Shown here in pieces: positions 7,207-16,725 of a stretch of 40,156 nucleotides of DNA (positions are counted from its first letter, which is position 1; each line of letters begins with the position of its first letter). The translations under genes were made by a program, and so were the position numbers. This stretch comes from Nocardioides luteus (GTDB taxonomy: Bacteria > Actinomycetota > Actinomycetes > Propionibacteriales > Nocardioidaceae), in NCBI RefSeq assembly GCF_000960475.2, contig NZ_JZDQ02000051.1:1-40156 (forward strand). The letters run 5' to 3'. Under the pieces are notes generated by a model. It did not search any database, was not told the DNA's origin, and saw nothing but the letters and a program-made list of their open reading frames with translations.

Positions 7207-7509
7207 ATGCATCTGACCCCGTCCGACACCGAGAAGCTGCTGCTGTCCGTGGCCGGGATGGTCGCGCGCGACCGGCTCGCCCGCGGGGTGCTCCTCAACT
7301 ACCCCGAGTCGGTCGCGCTGCTGTCCACCTGGGTGATCGAGCGGGCCCGCGAGGGCGCCTCGGTCTCCGACCTGATGACGCAGGGCCGCGCAGTGCTGAC
7401 CCGCGAGCAGGTCATGCCCGACGTGGTCGACATGCTCGTCGAGGTGCAGGTCGAGGCCACCTTCCCCGACGGCCGCAAGCTCGTCACCATCCACCACCCC
7501 ATCGCCTGA
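7207..7509 (+). CDS. ureA: Urease gamma subunit UreA
   Basis: 100 residues, the standard length. It starts MHLTPSDTEKLLLSVAGMVA and contains LNYPESVALLSTWVIERARE and LTREQVMPDVVDMLVEVQVEATFPDG, all urease-gamma signatures. With UreB and UreC it forms the cytoplasmic nickel enzyme that splits urea to ammonia and carbamate. It is separate from ureB, as usual in Actinobacteria. The ribosome site is weak (GAGAG within the tandem repeat). Confidence 0.97.
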   Translation: MHLTPSDTEKLLLSVAGMVARDRLARGVLLNYPESVALLSTWVIERAREGASVSDLMTQGRAVLTREQVMPDVVDMLVEVQVEATFPDGRKLVTIHHPIA

Positions 7510-7518
7510 GGAGGCCCC

Positions 7519-7839
7519 ATGTCTGTGCAGTCCAGAGGACCCGGAGCCGTACGCGTCGCCGAGGGCACCATCCATCTCAACACCGACCGGAGCGAGTCGG
7601 AGCGGCGTACGTTGGTCGTCCTCAACACCGGCGACCGGCCGATCCAGATCGGCTCCCACATCCACCTCGCCGAGGTGAACTCGGCGCTCTCCTTCGACCG
7701 CGAGGCGGCCGAGGGGTTCCGGCTCGACATCCCGGCGGGCACCTCGCGGCGCTTCGAGCCGGGCGCGTCCCGCGAGGTCGCCATCGTCGCGCTCAAGGGT
7801 GCCCGAGTCGTCCCCGGCATCCAGATCAAGGAGGCGTGA
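7519..7839 (+). CDS. ureB: Urease beta subunit UreB
   Basis: 106 residues starting nine bases after ureA, with GAGGAGG well placed. Contains VLNTGDRPIQIGSHIHLAEVN, LDIPAGTSRRFEPG and ALKGARVVPGIQ, diagnostic for the beta subunit. It caps the active-site flap region of UreC in the assembled enzyme. Its last codons overlap the first possible ureC start. Confidence 0.97.
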   Translation: MSVQSRGPGAVRVAEGTIHLNTDRSESERRTLVVLNTGDRPIQIGSHIHLAEVNSALSFDREAAEGFRLDIPAGTSRRFEPGASREVAIVALKGARVVPGIQIKEA

Positions 7840-7841
7840 CG

Positions 7842-9536
<1,695 letters not shown>

Positions 9537-9541
9537 GCACC

Positions 9542-10204
9542 ATGTCCGAAGAGCTGCTCATGATGCTGTTGGCCGACGCCCGGCTCCCGGTCGCCGGTCA
9601 CACCCAGTCGGGTCAGCTGGAGGCAGCCGTACGTTCCGGCCTCACCGCCGAGCAGGTGCCGGTCTTCATGCGCTCACGGCTGGCGAGCGTCGTGCGGGTC
9701 GAGGCCGGCACGGCGGTGGTGGGACTGCACCGGCTGCGCGCCGGGCTGCCGGTGGAGCCGGTCCTGGACGCGTGGGCGGCCCGCACCCCGGCGGCGCCGA
9801 TGCGGGACACCTCGCGCACCCTTGGCCGGGCGCTGTTGCGGCTGGTCAGGAGGCTGTTCCCGGACTCCCCGCATGTGAAGGCAGTGGCCGTGCTCGAGCG
9901 GCCGTGCCGACCGCTCGTCCTGGCCGCGGCGGCAGCCACCGGTGGCCTCGCGCCGGCCTCGCTCGCCCGGCTGGTGGCGTACGACGACCTGCAGACGGTG
10001 GCCTCGGCAGCCCTCAAGCTGCTGCCTCTCGACCCGCTCGACGCGACCTCGTGGGTGCACGACCTGCTCCCGGAGGCCGAGCGGCTCGCCGCCGCGGTCG
10101 CTCCGCTCACCGAACCGCATCAGATCCCCGCGTCCAGCGCGCCCCAACTCGACCTGTGGGCCCAGGCCCACGCTCAGACGACCAGGAGGTTGTTCAGTGC
10201 CTGA
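9542..10204 (+). CDS. ureF: Urease accessory protein UreF
   Basis: 220 residues, all-helical and Ala/Leu-rich. The N-terminal LLLADARLPVAGHTQSGQLE and the RDTSRTLGRALLRLVRRLFP segment match UreF. UreF binds UreD and recruits the UreG GTPase to the apo-urease, controlling nickel delivery. It follows ureC and its end overlaps the ureG start by 8 bases, with the ureG ribosome site inside it. Confidence 0.88.
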   Translation: MSEELLMMLLADARLPVAGHTQSGQLEAAVRSGLTAEQVPVFMRSRLASVVRVEAGTAVVGLHRLRAGLPVEPVLDAWAARTPAAPMRDTSRTLGRALLRLVRRLFPDSPHVKAVAVLERPCRPLVLAAAAATGGLAPASLARLVAYDDLQTVASAALKLLPLDPLDATSWVHDLLPEAERLAAAVAPLTEPHQIPASSAPQLDLWAQAHAQTTRRLFSA

Positions 10205-10940
10205 AACCGTGACGAACGATGGGACGAAGAACGGCAGGGGACTGCGCATCGGCGTGTGCGGCCCGGTCGGCACCGGCAAGAGCTCGCTGATCGCGCTGCT
10301 GTGCCGCGAGCTCTCCGCCGACCTGGAGCTCGGCGTGGTCACCAACGACATCTACACCGACGAGGACGCCCGCTTCCTCCGTTCCGCCGGCGTGCTCGAC
10401 CCGGCCCGGATCAAGGCGGTCGAGACCGGTGCCTGCCCGCACACCGCGATCCGCGACGACGTCACCGCCAACCTGATCGCCGTCGAGGAGCTGGAGGAGG
10501 AGTTCGCGCCCCTCGACGTCGTCCTGGTCGAGTCGGGCGGTGACAACCTCACCGCCACGTTCTCCCCGGCGCTGGTCGACACCCAGATCTTCCTGATCGA
10601 CGTCGCCGGCGGCGGCGACGTCGCCCGCAAGGGTGGCCCCGGCATCGAGCGCGCCGACCTGCTCGTGGTCAACAAGACCGACCTCGCCCCGTACGTCGGT
10701 GTCGACCCGGCCGCCATGGTCTCCGACGCAGGGTCGGTGCGCGAGGGTCGCCCGGTCATCGCGCTCTCCCGCACCGACCCGGCCTCCGTCGAGGCGCTGA
10801 TCGCCTGGGTCAGGTCCGAGCTGGACCGCCACCGCGGGGGCGCCCTGGTCCCGGCCGACCCGGGGCCGATGGCGCCGCACTTCCACGCCGACGGCACCAG
10901 CCACAGCCACGATCACGACCATGACCACCAGCACGCCTGA
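10197..10940 (+). CDS. ureG: Urease accessory GTPase UreG with C-terminal His-rich tail
   Basis: 247 residues from GTG at 10197, with AGGAGG seven bases before it. P-loop GPVGTGKSS, VVTNDIYTDEDARFL, the metal-binding Cys-Pro-His in VETGACPHTAIRDD, VESGGDNLTATFSP and NKTDLAP are all typical of UreG, the GTPase that carries nickel to urease. Odd point: the last 20 or so residues (HFHADGTSHSHDHDHDHQHA) hold eight histidines. Such nickel-binding stretches are usual at the N-terminus of UreG/HypB or on UreE, and ureE is absent here. The tail's DNA overlaps the start of ureD by 20 bases. Confidence 0.95.
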   Translation: MPETVTNDGTKNGRGLRIGVCGPVGTGKSSLIALLCRELSADLELGVVTNDIYTDEDARFLRSAGVLDPARIKAVETGACPHTAIRDDVTANLIAVEELEEEFAPLDVVLVESGGDNLTATFSPALVDTQIFLIDVAGGGDVARKGGPGIERADLLVVNKTDLAPYVGVDPAAMVSDAGSVREGRPVIALSRTDPASVEALIAWVRSELDRHRGGALVPADPGPMAPHFHADGTSHSHDHDHDHQHA

Positions 10941-11667
10941 GCTCGCCGGCGGCGCCCTGACCCGGGTGAGGGTCGGGGCGGTCGCGGGCGGCCGGGTCCG
11001 GGTGGAGACCGACGTGACCGGGCCGGCGACGGCACCGGCGCTGCGGCCGATGCTGCTCGCCGGCGATGCCCGGTCGGCCCGGATCTCCCTGGTCCCCGAC
11101 GGCGCGATGCTCCTGGCCGGCGACGACGTCAGGGTCGAGGTCGAGGTGGGGGAGGGGATGCACCTGACCCTGGTCGAGCCTGCCGGGACGGTGGCGTACG
11201 ACATGGACGGCGGCCAGGCGTCCTGGTCGGTCCGGATCACCCTCGCGGCGGGCGCGACCCTGGTCTGGGCCGGCGAGCCGTTCGTCGTCTCCGCCGGTGC
11301 CGACGTCACCCGCGACACCCAGGTGACCCTCGCGCCCGGCGCCCGGCTCGCCCTGCGCGAGACCCTCGTCCTCGGCCGCCACGGCGAGCGTCCGGGTCGG
11401 GCGCACACCACCTGGTCGGCGTACGGACACGACGGCCGCCCCCTCCTGGTCGAGTCGCTCGACCTGGACGCGAGCTCGATGGCCCCCGGCCTCCTCGGCC
11501 CGCACCGGGTGCTCGCCTCGGTCACGGCGCTCGGGCAGCAGATCGCGCCCGACGCCTGCCCGGACGGACGGCTCGACCTGGAGCACGGTGGGACGCTCTG
11601 GCGCCACCTGGCCGGCGAGGCCCACGAGGTCCCCGCAGAGCCCTGGGAATGCGCCACGACTGGTTGA
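10921..11667 (+). CDS. ureD: Urease accessory protein UreD (UreH)
   Basis: 248 residues from ATG at 10921, inside the His-tail codons of ureG. The beta-rich pattern with LTLVEPAGTVAYDMDGGQAS, VWAGEPFVVSAGADVTRDTQVTL (shortened here: GEPFVVSAGADV) and LRETLVLGRHGERPG matches UreD. It is the scaffold on which UreF and UreG load nickel into urease. It completes ureABCFGD, the order usual in Actinobacteria; ureE is normally lacking there. Confidence 0.9.
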   Translation: MTTSTPELAGGALTRVRVGAVAGGRVRVETDVTGPATAPALRPMLLAGDARSARISLVPDGAMLLAGDDVRVEVEVGEGMHLTLVEPAGTVAYDMDGGQASWSVRITLAAGATLVWAGEPFVVSAGADVTRDTQVTLAPGARLALRETLVLGRHGERPGRAHTTWSAYGHDGRPLLVESLDLDASSMAPGLLGPHRVLASVTALGQQIAPDACPDGRLDLEHGGTLWRHLAGEAHEVPAEPWECATTG

Positions 11668-11680
11668 GGTTTCAACGGGC

Positions 11681-12706
11681 GTGACTGAGATCGAGTTCGG
11701 CCTGGACACCTTCGGCGGGGTCACCCGCGACGCCGAGGGCAAGCCGCAGCACCACGCGCAGGTGATCCGCAACATCGTCGAGGAGGGCGTGCTCGCCGAC
11801 CAGGTCGGGCTCGACTTCTTCGGTGTGGGCGAGCACCACCGTCGCGACTTCGCCGTCTCCAGCCCGGAGATGGTGCTGGCCGCGGTCGCCTCCCGCACCG
11901 AGCGCCTGCGGCTCGGCTCCGCGGTGACCGTGCTCAGCTCCGACGACCCGGTGCGGGTCTTCGAGCGGTTCGCCACCCTCGACGCGGTCTCGAACGGCCG
12001 CGCCGAGATCGTCGCCGGGCGTGGCTCGTTCACCGAGTCGTTCCCGCTGTTCGGCTTCGACCTGGCCGACTACGAGGAGCTCTTCGAGGAGCGTCTCGAG
12101 CTGCTCGCCGCGCTGCTGAAGGAGGAGAAGGTCACCTGGGAGGGCCGCACCCGCGCGGCGCTCACCGACCAGGAGGTCTTCCCGCGCACCGAGAACGGGC
12201 TGACCGCCTGGGTCGGCGTCGGTGGCAGCCCGGAGTCCGTCGTACGCACCGCCCGCCACGGCTTCGGCCTCTTCCTGGCGATCATCGGCGGCCCGGCCGA
12301 CCGGTTCGCGCCCTACATCGACCTCTTCGAGCGTGCCCAGGACGAGTTCGGGGTGCCGCGGAAGCGGATCGCCGTCCACTCGCCCGGCTTCGTCGCCGAG
12401 ACCGACGAGCAGGCCCACGAGACGGTCTATGAGGGCTGGCTGGCGATGCGTACCCGGATCGGCCGCGAGCGCGGCTGGCCGCCGCCGCGGCCCGGTGACT
12501 TCGAGCGCGAGATCGAGGGCGGCTCCCTCTACGTCGGCTCGCCCGAGACGGTCGCCCGGAAGCTGGCCGGCACCATCAAGGTGCTCGGCGTCGACCGGTT
12601 CGACCTGAAGTACGACCAGGGCCAGGTGCGCCACGAGGACCTGATGAGCTCGATCGAGCTCTACGGCACCCGGGTCGTCCCGCTGGTCAAGGACATGCTG
12701 GGCTGA
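11681..12706 (+). CDS. LLM class flavin-dependent oxidoreductase
   Basis: 341 residues from GTG at 11681 (GAGG eleven bases upstream). A luciferase-like TIM barrel: IEFGLDTFGGV, DQVGLDFFGVGEHHRRDFAV, LGSAVTVLSSDDPVRVFERF, GRAEIVAGRGSFTESFPLFG and VGVGGSPESVVRTARHG closely follow the Atu2307/SP_0267-type subfamily, which is expected to use FMNH2 from a partner reductase. The substrate is unknown. It lies 13 bases after ureD on the same strand, so it is probably co-transcribed with urease, but no link to urea is obvious. It converges on the purine permease with only 16 bases between stops. Confidence 0.88.
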   Translation: MTEIEFGLDTFGGVTRDAEGKPQHHAQVIRNIVEEGVLADQVGLDFFGVGEHHRRDFAVSSPEMVLAAVASRTERLRLGSAVTVLSSDDPVRVFERFATLDAVSNGRAEIVAGRGSFTESFPLFGFDLADYEELFEERLELLAALLKEEKVTWEGRTRAALTDQEVFPRTENGLTAWVGVGGSPESVVRTARHGFGLFLAIIGGPADRFAPYIDLFERAQDEFGVPRKRIAVHSPGFVAETDEQAHETVYEGWLAMRTRIGRERGWPPPRPGDFEREIEGGSLYVGSPETVARKLAGTIKVLGVDRFDLKYDQGQVRHEDLMSSIELYGTRVVPLVKDMLG

Positions 12707-12722
12707 CTCGGTCTCGGCCCGA

Positions 12723-14183
12723 TCAGCTCAGCCAGCTCGAGATCGGGTGGATCGCGAAGTAGACCGCGAACATGACCGCGACCAGCCACATCAGCGGGTG
12801 AACCGTCCTGGCCCTGCCGCGGACTACCTTGATGAGTACGTAGGCCAGGAAGCCGGCGCCGATGCCGACCGAGATCGAGTAGGTGAACGGCATCAGCGCG
12901 ATCGTCAGGAACGCCGGGAGAGCGATGTCCGGGTCGGCCCAGTTGATGTCCTTGACCTGCTGCATCATCAGGAAGCCGACCAGGACCAGCGCCGGCACCG
13001 CCGCCTCCGACGGGATGATCTCGACGAGCGGGGAGAGGAACGTGGTGAGCAGGAAGAGCACACCGGTGACGACCGCCGCCAGACCGGTGCGGGCGCCCTC
13101 GCCGACGCCGGAGGCCGACTCGACGTAGGAGGTGTTGGAGGAGATGCCGCCGGCGCCACCGGCCGCGGCGGCCAGCGAGTCGACGACCAGGATCGAGCGC
13201 GTACGCGGCGGGGTGCCGTCCTCGCGCAGCAGCCCGGCCTCGGCGCCGATCGCGGTCATCGTGCCCATGGTGTCGAAGAAGTCGGCGAGCATGAGCGTGA
13301 AGATCAGCAGCACCGCGGTCACGATGCCGACGTTCTCGAACGAGCCGAGCAGGTTGAACTCGCCCAGCGTCGCGAACGAGGGCCAGTCGATGATCTTGTC
13401 GGGAAGGGCCGGCACGTTGAGCGCCCACCCGGTCGGGTTCTTGGCGCCGCCGGCCCCGATCCCGGCGATCGCCTCGACGATGATCGCCAGCACCGTGGTC
13501 GCCGCGATCGAGATGAGGATCGCGCCGCGCACCTTGCGCACCCACAGGGTGATGATCAGGACGAGGCCGATGACGAAGACCAGCACCGGCCAGCCCGCGA
13601 GCTGCCCGGTCGGGCCCAGCTGCACCGGCACGGTCGTGTTCGCGGCGTCGGGGATGCGGCGTACGAAACCGGCGTCGACGAAGCCGATCACCGCGATGAA
13701 CAGGCCGATCCCGACCGAGATCGCGGTCTTGAGCTCGCGGGGGACGGCGTGGAAGACGGCCTCCCGGAACCCGGTCAGCACCAGCACGAGGATCACCAGA
13801 CCCTCGATCACCACCAGCCCCATCGCGTCGGCCCAGGTCATCTGCCCCGCGATCGAGAACGCCACGAACGCGTTGAGCCCGAGCCCGGTCGCCAGCGCCA
13901 GCGGATAGTTGGCCACGACACCCATCAGGATCGTCATCACCCCCGCCACCAGCGCGGTGCCCGCCGCGATCGCGGCCAGGTTGTCGCCGCCGTTCCCGCC
14001 GAGGAGGTCGCCGTTCACGTCCTCCGCGAACCCGAGGATCAGCGGGTTCAGAGCGACGATGTAGGCCATCGTGAAGAAGGTGACCACGCCACCGCGGACC
14101 TCACGCCCGACCGTGGAGCCGCGCGCGCTGATCTGGAAGAACCGGTCAAGAGCATGGGGACGTGCCGGGGTCGAAGTGCTCAC
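12723..14183 (-). CDS. NCS2 family purine permease (AzgA-like)
   Basis: About 486 residues and 12-14 hydrophobic segments. GREVRGGVVTFFTMAYIVAL, NYPLALATGLGLNAFVAF, DFFDTMGTMTAIGAEAGLL and SSNTSYVESASGVGEGARTG are signatures of the AzgA/PbuG branch, proton symporters for adenine, guanine and hypoxanthine. ALDRFFQIS is the usual N-terminus, so I chose GTG at 14183 rather than ATG at 14192 or the longer frame, both of which run into a hairpin. Beside urea genes it suggests purines as another nitrogen source. The start codon abuts a 12-bp hairpin (14183-14210). Confidence 0.9.
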   Translation of the reverse strand: MSTSTPARPHALDRFFQISARGSTVGREVRGGVVTFFTMAYIVALNPLILGFAEDVNGDLLGGNGGDNLAAIAAGTALVAGVMTILMGVVANYPLALATGLGLNAFVAFSIAGQMTWADAMGLVVIEGLVILVLVLTGFREAVFHAVPRELKTAISVGIGLFIAVIGFVDAGFVRRIPDAANTTVPVQLGPTGQLAGWPVLVFVIGLVLIITLWVRKVRGAILISIAATTVLAIIVEAIAGIGAGGAKNPTGWALNVPALPDKIIDWPSFATLGEFNLLGSFENVGIVTAVLLIFTLMLADFFDTMGTMTAIGAEAGLLREDGTPPRTRSILVVDSLAAAAGGAGGISSNTSYVESASGVGEGARTGLAAVVTGVLFLLTTFLSPLVEIIPSEAAVPALVLVGFLMMQQVKDINWADPDIALPAFLTIALMPFTYSISVGIGAGFLAYVLIKVVRGRARTVHPLMWLVAVMFAVYFAIHPISSWLS

Positions 14184-14210
14184 GCCCCGCATCTTCGCAG
14201 ATGCGGGGCG
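14183..14210 (-). terminator. 12-bp hairpin with GCGA loop between GH92 gene and purine permease gene
   Basis: Perfect 12-base arms (14183-14194 and 14199-14210) around a 4-base loop; on the minus strand the loop is GCGA, a stable GNRA tetraloop. It lies 22 bases after the GH92 stop, so it can end that transcript, though no T-run follows. Its last base is the G of the permease GTG start, so on any read-through or permease mRNA it would cover the whole ribosome-binding region. Confidence 0.6.
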
Positions 14211-14232
14211 CTCGCTCGGTGAAGGGCGCTGG

Positions 14233-16662
14233 TCAGTCGGTGTGGTAGATCGGCAGGTCGGCTCCGGAGCTGCCCCACTCCCGGTTCGCTTCGGCGCCGA
14301 CGTCGATGCGGACGGTGCCGCCACGGGTCATCACGGACTCGGGCAGCCAGGACCGGGTGCGCGGCGCACCGTCGAGGGTGACCGACTGGACGTAGACGTT
14401 CTCCGCGCTCGCCTGCGGTGACTCGATGGTGATGTCGACACCGTTGCCGCGGTGGATGGTGACCTTCTCGAAGATCGGGCTGGAGAGGAGCATCTCGGCG
14501 CGGGCGGGGTCCTGGGGGTAGATGCCCATCGCGGCGAAGACGTACCACGCCGACATGGTGCCGAGGTCGTCGTTGCCGGGCAGGCCGCGCGGCCCGGTCC
14601 CGTAGGCGAGCGAGGCCATCGCGCGGACCGTCTCCTGGGTCTTCCAGGGCGCGCCGAGGGCGTTGTACATCCACGGGACGTGGATGCCGGGCTCGTTGGT
14701 CGGGTCGTAGCGGAGCGCGTCGCCTCCGGTGTACTGCCAGGAGCCGTCGGCCTTGTGGAAGAACGCGTCCAGCCGCTCGATCGCCCGCTTGCGCCCGCCG
14801 ACCGCCTCGGCCAGCCGGGCCACGTCGTGCGGCACCATCCAGGTGTACGTCGCGCTGCTCCCTTGCGCGAAACCGGTCTGCGTCGACGGGCTGAAGCCGG
14901 CGACCCAGCTCCCGTCGGCGTTGCGGGCCTGCTGGTAGCCGGTGGTCCCTGTGGCGGGGTCGGTGGCGGCGGGGTTGAACGTGTGCTGCCACCAGCCGGC
15001 CCGCTCCATCAGCGCGTCCGTCTCGGCCGGGGAGGCGCCGAGACGGCGGCCCCAGTCGGCGAGCGAGTAGTCGGCGACGGCGTCCTCGAGGGTCTCCGCG
15101 GCACCGCCCCAGCAGCGGCAGGTGTCCTGAGGCGCGTACCCCTTGGCGAGGTAGTCGGCCAGGTTCGGCCGCTGGCCGATGCACTGCCCCGGGCAGCCGT
15201 AGCTGGACAGCCCGTCGGGATGCGGCACCGTCGCCTGGCGGACCAGTGACCGATAGGCGCCGGTGGCGTCGAAGTCGCGAACGCCGAGGGCGTAGAACCC
15301 GGCCAGGGTCGGGGCAGAGGGGTCGCCCGTCATCACGTGCGTCCAGCCGCTCAGGTGGACCCAGCGGTCCCAGACGCCGCCGTGCTGGCGGGAGTAGGCG
15401 TGCAGCGAGCGGGCGAAGTCACCGGCCACCCGCGGCTCCAGGAGCGCGAGCAGCTGGGTGTGGGCGCGGTACTGGTCCCAGCCGGAGAAGTTGCCGTACT
15501 GCGCCTGCTGGCCGCGCTCGATCCGGTGCACCTCCTGGTCGCTGCCCCAGTAGGTGCCGGCGACGTCCGAGATGACGTTGGGCTGCAGGTAGGAGTGGTA
15601 GAGCCCGGTGTAGAACGCGGTCTGCTCCGCCGTGGTGCCGCCGGTGACCTCGATCGAGGAGAGCGCCCTGCGCCACTCGGCCTTGGCATCGGAGGCGATG
15701 GTCGAGACGGTGTCGCGCCGACCGATCTCGGCGGCCAGGTTGGCCTCGGCCGCCGCCTGGCTGGTGTAGGAGATCCCGATCCGCATCCGCACGCTCTGGT
15801 CGCGGCTGGGGTCGAACGAGACGTAGCCGCCCGAGCCCTGCCCCTGCCGGGCCGCCCCGGTCTCGTAGCCCTCGCCACCGCGCGCCTCGCTGCTGCCCGG
15901 CTGGAGCTCGCCGTTGACCCAGGTGCCGTGGCCGGTGAAGGCGCGGTCGAACTGCGCGGTGAAGTAGAGGCGGTAGTAGGAGCGCTTGTTGCTCCCGCCG
16001 CCGTTGCCGCGCCGGCCGCAGAACGCGCCGGTGAGCACCGAGCCGCTCACGGTCCGCCTCGCCTCGTCGATCCGCGTCACCGCGGTCTCGCTGCCGTTGA
16101 GCGAGTTGGAGGTGCGGAAGAGCAGGTTCGCCGGCTTGTCGGCTGGGAAGGTCAGGTCGCTGACCGCGGCCCGGGTCGTCACCGTGGTGTCGACCTCGGC
16201 CCCGTTGGCCAGGCCCAGCCGGTAGCGACCCGGCTCGGCCAGCTCGTCGGCGTGGCTGAAGTCGGAGGCGTACGTCGCATCGGTGACGTCGGCTGTCGGC
16301 GACTCGGTCATCTCACCGGTGTGCGGGAAGATCGGCACGTCGCCGGCGGCGCCCGGGTGGCAGCCGGCGCCGTTGACGTGGGTGAGCGAGAAGCCGCGCA
16401 GCCGGGTGGTGTCGTAGGAGTAGCCGTTCGACGCGGCGGTGTTGGTCTGGTCGCCCGCCGTGGAGGTCGGGCTGAAGGAGAGCATCCCGAAGGGACGTAC
16501 GGCGCCGGGGTAGGTGTTGCCGCCGTTCGACGAGCCGATCAGCGGATCGACGAGCTCCACCGGGTCACCGGCGGGCGACACCTCGGCCCCCGCCGCGGCG
16601 AACGGGGTGAGGGCGCCGCCCAGCAGCGCGAGGGACAGGGCACAAGTCACGAGAACCCGCAT
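14233..16662 (-). CDS. Secreted GH92 family alpha-mannosidase
   Basis: 809 residues with a Sec signal peptide (MRVLVTCALSLALLGGALTP, cut near residue 25). VDPLIGSSNGGNTYPGAVRP, SFSPTS, GFSLTHVNGAGC, NEPGIHVPWMYN near 656 and GNDDLGTMSAWYVF near 696 are GH92 signatures; the two Asp of GNDD and the Glu of ETLEDAVADYSLADWG match the catalytic residues of this calcium-dependent, inverting exo-mannosidase family. It should release mannose from alpha-mannan or N-glycans outside the cell. It lies on the same strand as the ROK regulator and near a sugar importer and mannose-isomerase-like gene. No cell-wall anchor is seen. The start codon lies within a long hairpin. Confidence 0.92.
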   Translation of the reverse strand: MRVLVTCALSLALLGGALTPFAAAGAEVSPAGDPVELVDPLIGSSNGGNTYPGAVRPFGMLSFSPTSTAGDQTNTAASNGYSYDTTRLRGFSLTHVNGAGCHPGAAGDVPIFPHTGEMTESPTADVTDATYASDFSHADELAEPGRYRLGLANGAEVDTTVTTRAAVSDLTFPADKPANLLFRTSNSLNGSETAVTRIDEARRTVSGSVLTGAFCGRRGNGGGSNKRSYYRLYFTAQFDRAFTGHGTWVNGELQPGSSEARGGEGYETGAARQGQGSGGYVSFDPSRDQSVRMRIGISYTSQAAAEANLAAEIGRRDTVSTIASDAKAEWRRALSSIEVTGGTTAEQTAFYTGLYHSYLQPNVISDVAGTYWGSDQEVHRIERGQQAQYGNFSGWDQYRAHTQLLALLEPRVAGDFARSLHAYSRQHGGVWDRWVHLSGWTHVMTGDPSAPTLAGFYALGVRDFDATGAYRSLVRQATVPHPDGLSSYGCPGQCIGQRPNLADYLAKGYAPQDTCRCWGGAAETLEDAVADYSLADWGRRLGASPAETDALMERAGWWQHTFNPAATDPATGTTGYQQARNADGSWVAGFSPSTQTGFAQGSSATYTWMVPHDVARLAEAVGGRKRAIERLDAFFHKADGSWQYTGGDALRYDPTNEPGIHVPWMYNALGAPWKTQETVRAMASLAYGTGPRGLPGNDDLGTMSAWYVFAAMGIYPQDPARAEMLLSSPIFEKVTIHRGNGVDITIESPQASAENVYVQSVTLDGAPRTRSWLPESVMTRGGTVRIDVGAEANREWGSSGADLPIYHTD

Positions 16663-16705
16663 GGCGGAGGACGATTCCAGACAAAGGTCCTCCGCCGTGC
16701 GGGTT
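16654..16705 (-). terminator. 19-bp hairpin after the flavin reductase gene, covering the GH92 start codon
   Basis: Arms 16654-16672 and 16687-16705 pair over 8 plus 10 bases with one mismatch, around a 14-base loop. It starts about 20 bases after the stop of the OYE gene, where a terminator is expected. The mismatched base on the minus strand is the A of the GH92 ATG (16662). The bases just before that ATG are pyrimidine-rich, with no ribosome site; the only GGAGGA is in the opposite arm. Confidence 0.65.
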
Positions 16706-16725
16706 CGGGTGAGAAGCAGTTGAAC

